Positions 58,626-64,000 of a stretch of DNA of 64,000 bases are shown here, in pieces (the first letter of the stretch is position 1; the number at the start of each line of letters is the position of its first letter). The position numbers were made by a program, and so were the translations under genes. The stretch is from positions 28,388,369 through 28,452,368 of the forward strand of contig CM032127.1 of the NCBI GenBank assembly GCA_018894105.1, written 5' to 3'. The stretch comes from Jacaranda mimosifolia (Eukaryota; Streptophyta; Magnoliopsida; Lamiales; Bignoniaceae). The notes under the pieces are model-generated. The model worked only from the letters and a program-made list of their open reading frames with translations. It was not told the DNA's origin and ran no database searches.

Positions 58626-60489
58626 ATGGTTTACTTTAAAGATGTTTCATCCATCACCGAAGTGCAACACTTGATTATCCTTAATGAAGAGAATTAATCT
58701 ATGGAAAAGGCACACTTTTGGCTATTCGTGTTCCCCTTATTGGTAGATACTTAGCAAAGTGGCCAAGGCTGACTAATTCACTTTATACAGAGGAATGGAC
58801 ATAGGAGATGAAATAAGGTGTGGCTTTAAGGGCAACTCACCATTGTCCTCCAAATGAACTAATTCATCATCAACAATCAAACGAACTAATTCTTTTGCTA
58901 ACATTGGGTTGCAATATTACTGAGGGCCAAGCTAAATGGGAAGACATTCTTCAATTTGATGGCAAATTCCACGACATCAAAGGATACTAGAAGTGGACTA
59001 AGGACATCCTCAGCTAATGCAAACACAAGTCGATCGCTACACCAGTGTATGACCCAGTATACGCTTCCTTGTTTACATATGATTGAAATTCTTAGATTAT
59101 TAAATCATTTTGCAATGCATGATGTCCACTTACAAACACTTTTCTAACTTCCTTCGGAGAATTATCCATATTGCTATGGGATTTGCACACCCTTGCAGGC
59201 CTCTCTATGATTTAAGGGACTCTTTGTGATGAAGTGATTTCTAGTCCCAAGGAAGCACCCGTGTTGATGAGATAGGAAGTTGGTTTATTCCCATTCTTGG
59301 AAGTACTTATTTTAGGCTTATCATTCACTTCAAATGAGCACCAATGGAGGTCAGCTTTCTCAAGTTACTATGGAGAAATAGGTGAAGTATTGATCTAAGA
59401 AAGCCACAAAGTACCATCAACCACCACCACATAAGGAGAAAAAGGTGGTCCACCTTAAATCAACTAACAATCCTCTTGGCGATTTTGGTATTCATGGAGA
59501 ATGGTCCACTAGAGAGAAGATATTATTTTTGAAGCTTGGAATTCATAGGAACTTAAGAGAAGAAACCTACTTAGCAGCATATTTGGTTTGTTAGCTCTAC
59601 TCATTCATTTCTCCTACCAATGATGTTAATTTAATACGCCATAATACCTTCAAGATAGCATGCATCAATGCCAATGGTAGGAAGTAAGTCTTCCAATTAT
59701 AGTTTTAGCCACCATCTATAATGGTTTAAATAAAACTTCAAGTTCCCTAAGGCCAAGTCATGTCCATTCTTCTTCCCCATCCACTTTATCTATGCTTGGT
59801 TAGTGCATTTCTTCAAAACACATTATCAAGTTTGGCAAGGAGTATATGGCCCCAAAATGGCAAACTTTTATGGTGATGGGGGCGCAAATTACTATGACCT
59901 AAAGGAGGCGCATAAGAGAATTCATAAAGGAGATTTTGTTTCTTGGACTTGCACCATGATTACAAAAGACAAGGAATTTTCATATGTTGATAATGGGAAT
60001 GCTAGAGAAATGGAGCAAAACTACTTCATTGCCATTCGCTCGAATTATCTTTCTTTGCAGCAAGGTGACCACTTTATTAATGAACCTTATAGTCCTCATC
60101 ACTTCAATCATCAATTTGGATATTATCAAGACGTTCCTGGGATTCTTGCTCATAACATCCACACAATCCCTTTGGATGAACGACTTTGCTGTTGGCACCT
60201 ATACAATTTGCACATTGTCTATTTCTAAAGCATGGTTTTTTTGTATGGCCCCAAATGCAAAAAGATTTTTTTCGAATGACTACAAGAAGTGGTGGCTAAA
60301 ATTCATAGAGATTACTTTGAGAAAAACATTGCAAGATTGATCAACTTGAAGCCAATCAAAATTTTCCTTAAAGACAAAGGTCATGATAAAGATGATAGTC
60401 CACTTGCTAAAAATATTCAAAACCCTTCCAACTTAGAAAACATCGAGCCTCCAGTAGAAAAGAAAAGGAGTCCTTATCATTTAAAGTGA
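58626..60489 (+). pseudogene. Antisense plant-mobile-domain protein of the right-hand element
   Basis: From an ATG at 58626 (MVYFKDVSSITEVQHLIILN) the plant mobile domain can be followed across frames: KHKSIATPVYDPVYASLFTY, CPLTNTFLTSFGELSILLWD, LHTLAGLSMI, LGDFGIHGEWSTREKILFLK and EETYLAAYL. The best open piece is 59803-60228, with HYQVWQGVYGPKMANFYGDG, RIHKGDFVSWTCTM and FGYYQDVPGI. The domain is shared by plant nuclear proteins and transposon proteins. At least eight stops or shifts break it. It lies antisense to the integrase of the same element. Confidence 0.75.
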
Positions 60490-60696
60490 ACAGTAGTAGT
60501 GATGTAGATTGCCATTGGAAAAGGCTTAAAAGGGGTTCCAAATCTCCAAAGCCAAGTGATCACTCGCTAATGGAGAACTTTACCACAAAGATTATCTTCT
60601 TTTTTTCTTAAAAATAAGTCTCTTTTTGGTTATTTGCTAACTTAAAATTATGTGACACTTTAGTTGGAAAAAGAAATCATTAATGTTAATGAAGAT

Positions 60697-60880
60697 AAGG
60701 CATCGTAAGGTAGCCAAAGATCAATCATAAGACCTACTTGTTGGCCATAGGCACTCTAATTGATGAAATAATACAAAATGGGGTACTCAAGGCATCCTAA
60801 GGTAGCCAAAGATCAATCATAAGACCTAACTTGTTGGCCATAGGTCGTCTAATTGATGAAATAATACAAAACAAGGCACT
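60697..60880 (+). repeat. 92-bp tandem duplication
   Basis: AAGGCATCCTAAGGTAGCCA and the following CATAAGACCTA, TTGTTGGCCATAGG and TTGATGAAATAATACAAAA occur twice, starting at 60697 and 60789. Confidence 0.88.
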
Positions 60881-60889
60881 CAATAGGGT

Positions 60890-61534
60890 GAAAGCTAAAC
60901 AATCACCTCATTGTGCTCCAATTCAGTATTTGAGGATAAGAAACTTGTACATAATTATTAAAAAGAGTATCTTCAAATGCTGTGGGATGGCCTTCGTGCG
61001 ATAATAGTAAATACGCTACTTGATTCCATCTCATCCATCAAAGATAGTGTTCAATTTGTGCTTGAATCAAATGGGGGCTTCAACAAACTTGACATGTCCA
61101 ATGTGGAAAAATTATTGCAAGTATTTTTCGACAAGGCCGCTACTTATGATAAGGCAAAGTCAGCATCTTTTGAGAAAGCATCTAATGAGCTTCTTGCACA
61201 ACAAATAGATAAGGCCAAAAGTCGTGTCCATGATGCCCAAGCTAGAGAAAGCAAAGAAATGAATCAAATCCAATCTACCCAAGAGGAGCTACAATGTGTT
61301 AAGAAGGAGCTTAGAATTTGAAGGAATGCAATAAGAATTTGACTTTATCATTGAAATGCCAACAACAACTTCTTCAAAGTGCATAAGTCGAAGTTCATGA
61401 GATTAAAGAGGAAATTGCTACTATCAAGAGTACACCTCCATTGAGTGATAAAGTGGCTGAGAATTTAAAAACTTCAATGGAACACTTGGAGGCCACCAAA
61501 GAAGAATGGAAGAACTTGAGTCCGTTTGCTTAAG
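60890..61534 (+). pseudogene. Coiled-coil tail of the antisense protein
   Basis: The open frame 60977-61321 (LLDSISSIKDSVQFVLESNG, then FEKASNELLAQQIDKAKSRV and MNQIQSTQEELQCVKKEL) and, one frameshift later, VHEIKEEIATIKSTPPLSDK and MEHLEATKEEWKNLSPFA form a Lys/Glu-rich heptad-like region. It ends at a stop near 61534. Plant-mobile-domain proteins of transposons commonly end in such a coiled coil. Confidence 0.6.
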
Positions 61535-61669
61535 AGTTTTTTAGAACTTTTTGCTCTTTCTTTTTCTTTTCTTGCTTTTGTTATGAACTCTGCTACATCT
61601 ATTTTTCAGATTACATAATAGAATTTTTTTTTCTTTTCCATCTTGCAATCTTTTGAGTTTTTTTTTTTA

Positions 61670-62127
61670 AAAAAAAACTAAATATAACTCAGAACATACT
61701 AGTAAATAAATTCAAAAAGACATCTAATCTACTTTTTTCGTTACTCAACATAACTTTAAAAAAAAAACTAGAAAAATCCAACTCAACTACTTTTTATTTT
61801 TATTTTTAACTTAATATAACAAACTAATGAATTAATTCAAAAACTCAAACTCAAAACAAACTAACAAAAACAACTAAACTACTTTTTTTTTTTTTTTACT
61901 AAAACAAACTAATAAATAAATTCAAAAACTTAAAACAAACTAATAAAAACAACTAAACTACTTTTTTTTACTCAACAAACTAATGAATAAATTCAAAAAC
62001 TCAAAACAAACTAATAAAGACAATTAAAATACTTTTTTTTTTAACTCAACATGGCTTAAAACAAACTCAAAACAAAGTAATGAACAAATTCAAAAAAACT
62101 CAAAACAAGCTAATAAAGACATCTAAA

Positions 62128-62168
<41 letters not shown>

Positions 62169-62270
62169 ATAACTTAAAACAAACTCAAAACAAACTAATG
62201 AATAAATTCAGAAACTTAAAATAGACAAATAAAGACAACTAAATTACTTTTTTTTTCAATGAAATAAGGG
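61670..62270. repeat. A/T-rich tandem array with poly-T and (CT)n tracts
   Basis: Units of AAACAAACTAATAAATAAATTC, AAAAACTCAAAACAAACTAA and GACAACTAAACTACTTTTTT type repeat about seven times with variable spacing. In one unit the poly-T is replaced by (CT)n at about 62130-62165. It lies between integrase and the antisense frame. Confidence 0.82.
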
Positions 62271-62612
62271 AAAATATAATTCAAAATAAATTCATGACTA
62301 AACTTAGAAAATATTTAAGCTACACATGTACCTAATAAAGGGATCAAGTCATAACGTAGTTTAAAGAAAGCATCCTTTTTAGTGGATACCATTCACAGTT
62401 TATACTCATACGGGCCAGAGTATCCATTGCTTAAACACCTCGGACTAGGTGGAGCATTTAATATTTTAACCACATAAAATACTTTTAGTGGGATAAGTTA
62501 GCAGTTTAACCACGTGCACTATCTTTGGTGGATATTGTTTGCAATTTATACTCAAGCAGATAAGGAGTAATATGCTGTTTAAACTTGTGCGTCAAAGACT
62601 AATCTCTCAACT
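62271..62612 (-). other. Short direct repeats downstream of integrase
   Basis: Blocks resembling GTGGATACCATTCACAGTTT, ATACTCATACGGGCCAGAG and GTTTAACCACNTGCACTATC recur with changes at about 62380, 62470 and 62520. No coding potential is seen. Confidence 0.5.
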
Positions 62613-64000
62613 TTATATGTAGTAGCATTTTAAGAACTTCCCATTTATTAGGCCAACTCTTAATCCATCTTCAGCAGCCAATTTATATGCACCATTTGTA
62701 TAGACTTCTTTGACAATATAAAGACCATCCTATTTTGATATGAACTTATTCCTAGTCCAATTAGTAGTGATGACGGGCCTTCTCACAACAAGCACCAAAT
62801 CCCTAACTTGAAGAGATTATTATCGCACCTTCTTGTTAAATGCCCTGGGGAGCTGAGTTTGATAACACTCAAGTCCTTGTTTTGCTTATGACCTTTTCTC
62901 ATCAAGGGCCTCCAATTCCTTAAGACGTAGCATGCATTTTTTTCCCAATCAATACTACTTGTATGGATATCCTAAATGATGGAATTTGCTGCCCTAAAGG
63001 TAAGATGACTTCAATACCATAAACTAATAAATACGGAGTTGCTTGTGTAGGTGTTTTATAAGTAGTTTGATATGCCTATAAAGCTTCTTCGATTCTTTCG
63101 TGTTAATCTCTCTCTGACTTTGAGACTACATTCTTTAGCAAATTATAGAAAGCCTTATTAAATGCTTCAACTAGACCATTAGCAGCAGCATAGTACATGG
63201 AAGACTTTCTCCAATTAAAATTGAACTTCTGGCAAAGTTTGTCTATTAGACTATTTCAAAAGGGCTTTCCATTATCAATGATTATGTATCGAGAAACCCT
63301 CTAGTAATAGATGATATTGATGCAGATAAAGTCAGCAACATTTTTCTTCTTTAATTCTTTGAGGGGTACTACTTCAACCTACTTAGAGAAATAATATGTT
63401 GCAACTAATATATACAAGTGTCCAACAAAAGACTTTGTCATGGGTCTAACCACATCTAAACCCAAAGCATTAAATGGCCACAATGCAACAGTCGGATGCA
63501 ATTGCTCGAGCGGGTGAATAAGATTTGCATGAAATTAAAACCTTAACATCTTTGTGCATAAAGTATGCAATCTTCTACCATTATTGGCTAGTAGTAGCCC
63601 ATTCTTTTTATCCAAAAATATAAATTTGGACATGACTAGAGAGCACCGTAAACTCCAGAATAAGCTTCTTCCATAGTTCGAATGGCTTTTTCATCACCGA
63701 AACACCGCAAGAAAATTCGATTGAAAGATCGCCTATAAAGTACACCTTTGTAATATATGAAGTGAGCCACACAATGTCGAATATCAATTCTTTGGCAAGG
63801 ATCATCGATAACTTCTCCTACTTCAGATAATTCACAAGTGGCTGGCGTCAATCTTCTTTCTCTATCTCAAATACTTGAACAACATGGCTTTTATTTTCTT
63901 TGCAATCTCTATCCTCAAAAGTTGGTGGTACAATCTAACTCTTATATATTGGAATACGCACTTCATTTTTAGGCATGGCAAGTGTAGAGGCCAATTTAGT
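62613..64000 (-). pseudogene. pol: RNase H end and integrase of the right-hand gypsy element
   Basis: On minus, from the window edge: LASTLAMPKNEVRIPIY (end of RNase H region) and VFEIEKEDWRQP. The zinc-finger region follows (63851-63608: RFIYYKG-like, LYRRSFNRIFLRCFGDEKAI). The core has its acidic residues visible: D in GLDVVRPM, D in IIIDNGKPF and E in ANGLVEAFNKAF. The tail (LVVRRPVITTNWTRNKF, VKEVYTNGAYKLAAEDGL, LINGKFLKCYY) ends at TAA, 62613. About ten stops and several shifts break it. Confidence 0.87.

Larger units (their letters stand above)
58626..64000 (-). mobile_element. Tat-like Ty3/gypsy element, minus strand, runs off the window
   Basis: Integrase and the end of RNase H lie on minus at 62613-64000. 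Downstream of them in pol orientation come an A/T-rich tandem array (61670-62270) and a frame on the opposite strand (58626-61534). Its left LTR probably lies in 56650-58625. Stops in every coding part show it is dead. Confidence 0.7.

Overview
This is plant nuclear DNA, probably from a eudicot; I cannot name the species. It is AT-rich and gene-poor, with Ty3/gypsy and Ty1/copia LTR retrotransposons, solo LTRs, small hAT-like inverted-repeat elements and microsatellites. One conventional host gene is present, with plant-type introns, and it encodes a chloroplast-type NAD(P)-binding protein. There is no prokaryotic or organellar gene organisation, CRISPR array, rRNA or tRNA gene that I can support.

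Layout. (1) 1-10211: a decayed Tat-lineage Ty3/gypsy element on + (the 5' LTR is cut by the window edge), with gag, protease, RT, two RNase H domains, integrase, a 62-bp tandem array and a long antisense reading frame before the 3' LTR. (2) 10212-24538: no genes. It holds a hAT-like element (10934-11756), a 3.0-kb solo LTR with a perfect 5-bp target duplication (12547-15556), a second diverged copy of that LTR (17228 to about 20575) interrupted by another hAT-like element (19734-20189), and long AT-rich stretches. (3) 24539-36562, minus strand: a complete seven-exon host gene whose exons join to a 299-residue protein like Arabidopsis At1g32220. Its 6.9-kb first intron carries a dead Reina-type chromovirus (30570-35957), and intron 4 appears to use a GC donor. 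(4) 36930-38499: a hAT-like element with a second one nested in it. (5) 38576-44331, minus: a decayed Ty1/copia element. (6) 45428-54163: a striking large inverted duplication, two arms of 2909 bp in perfect register, built from a degenerate Tat-like element and separated by a 2.9-kb spacer that is mostly a minus-strand solo LTR (48337-50554). (7) 54164-58600: further retroelement debris. (8) 58626-64000: another Tat-like element on minus, running off the window, with integrase on minus and an antisense plant-mobile-domain plus coiled-coil reading frame on +.

How the parts relate. The host gene is the only unit likely to make a functional protein. The retroelements are nested, decayed and mostly unable to move by themselves. 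Three separate Tat-like elements share one architecture: pol, then tandem repeats and/or spacer, then a coding frame on the opposite strand. The best candidate for something undescribed is the inverted duplication. One arm boundary falls exactly on the target-site duplication of a solo LTR, and the second arm splits a repeat that is uninterrupted elsewhere in the window.
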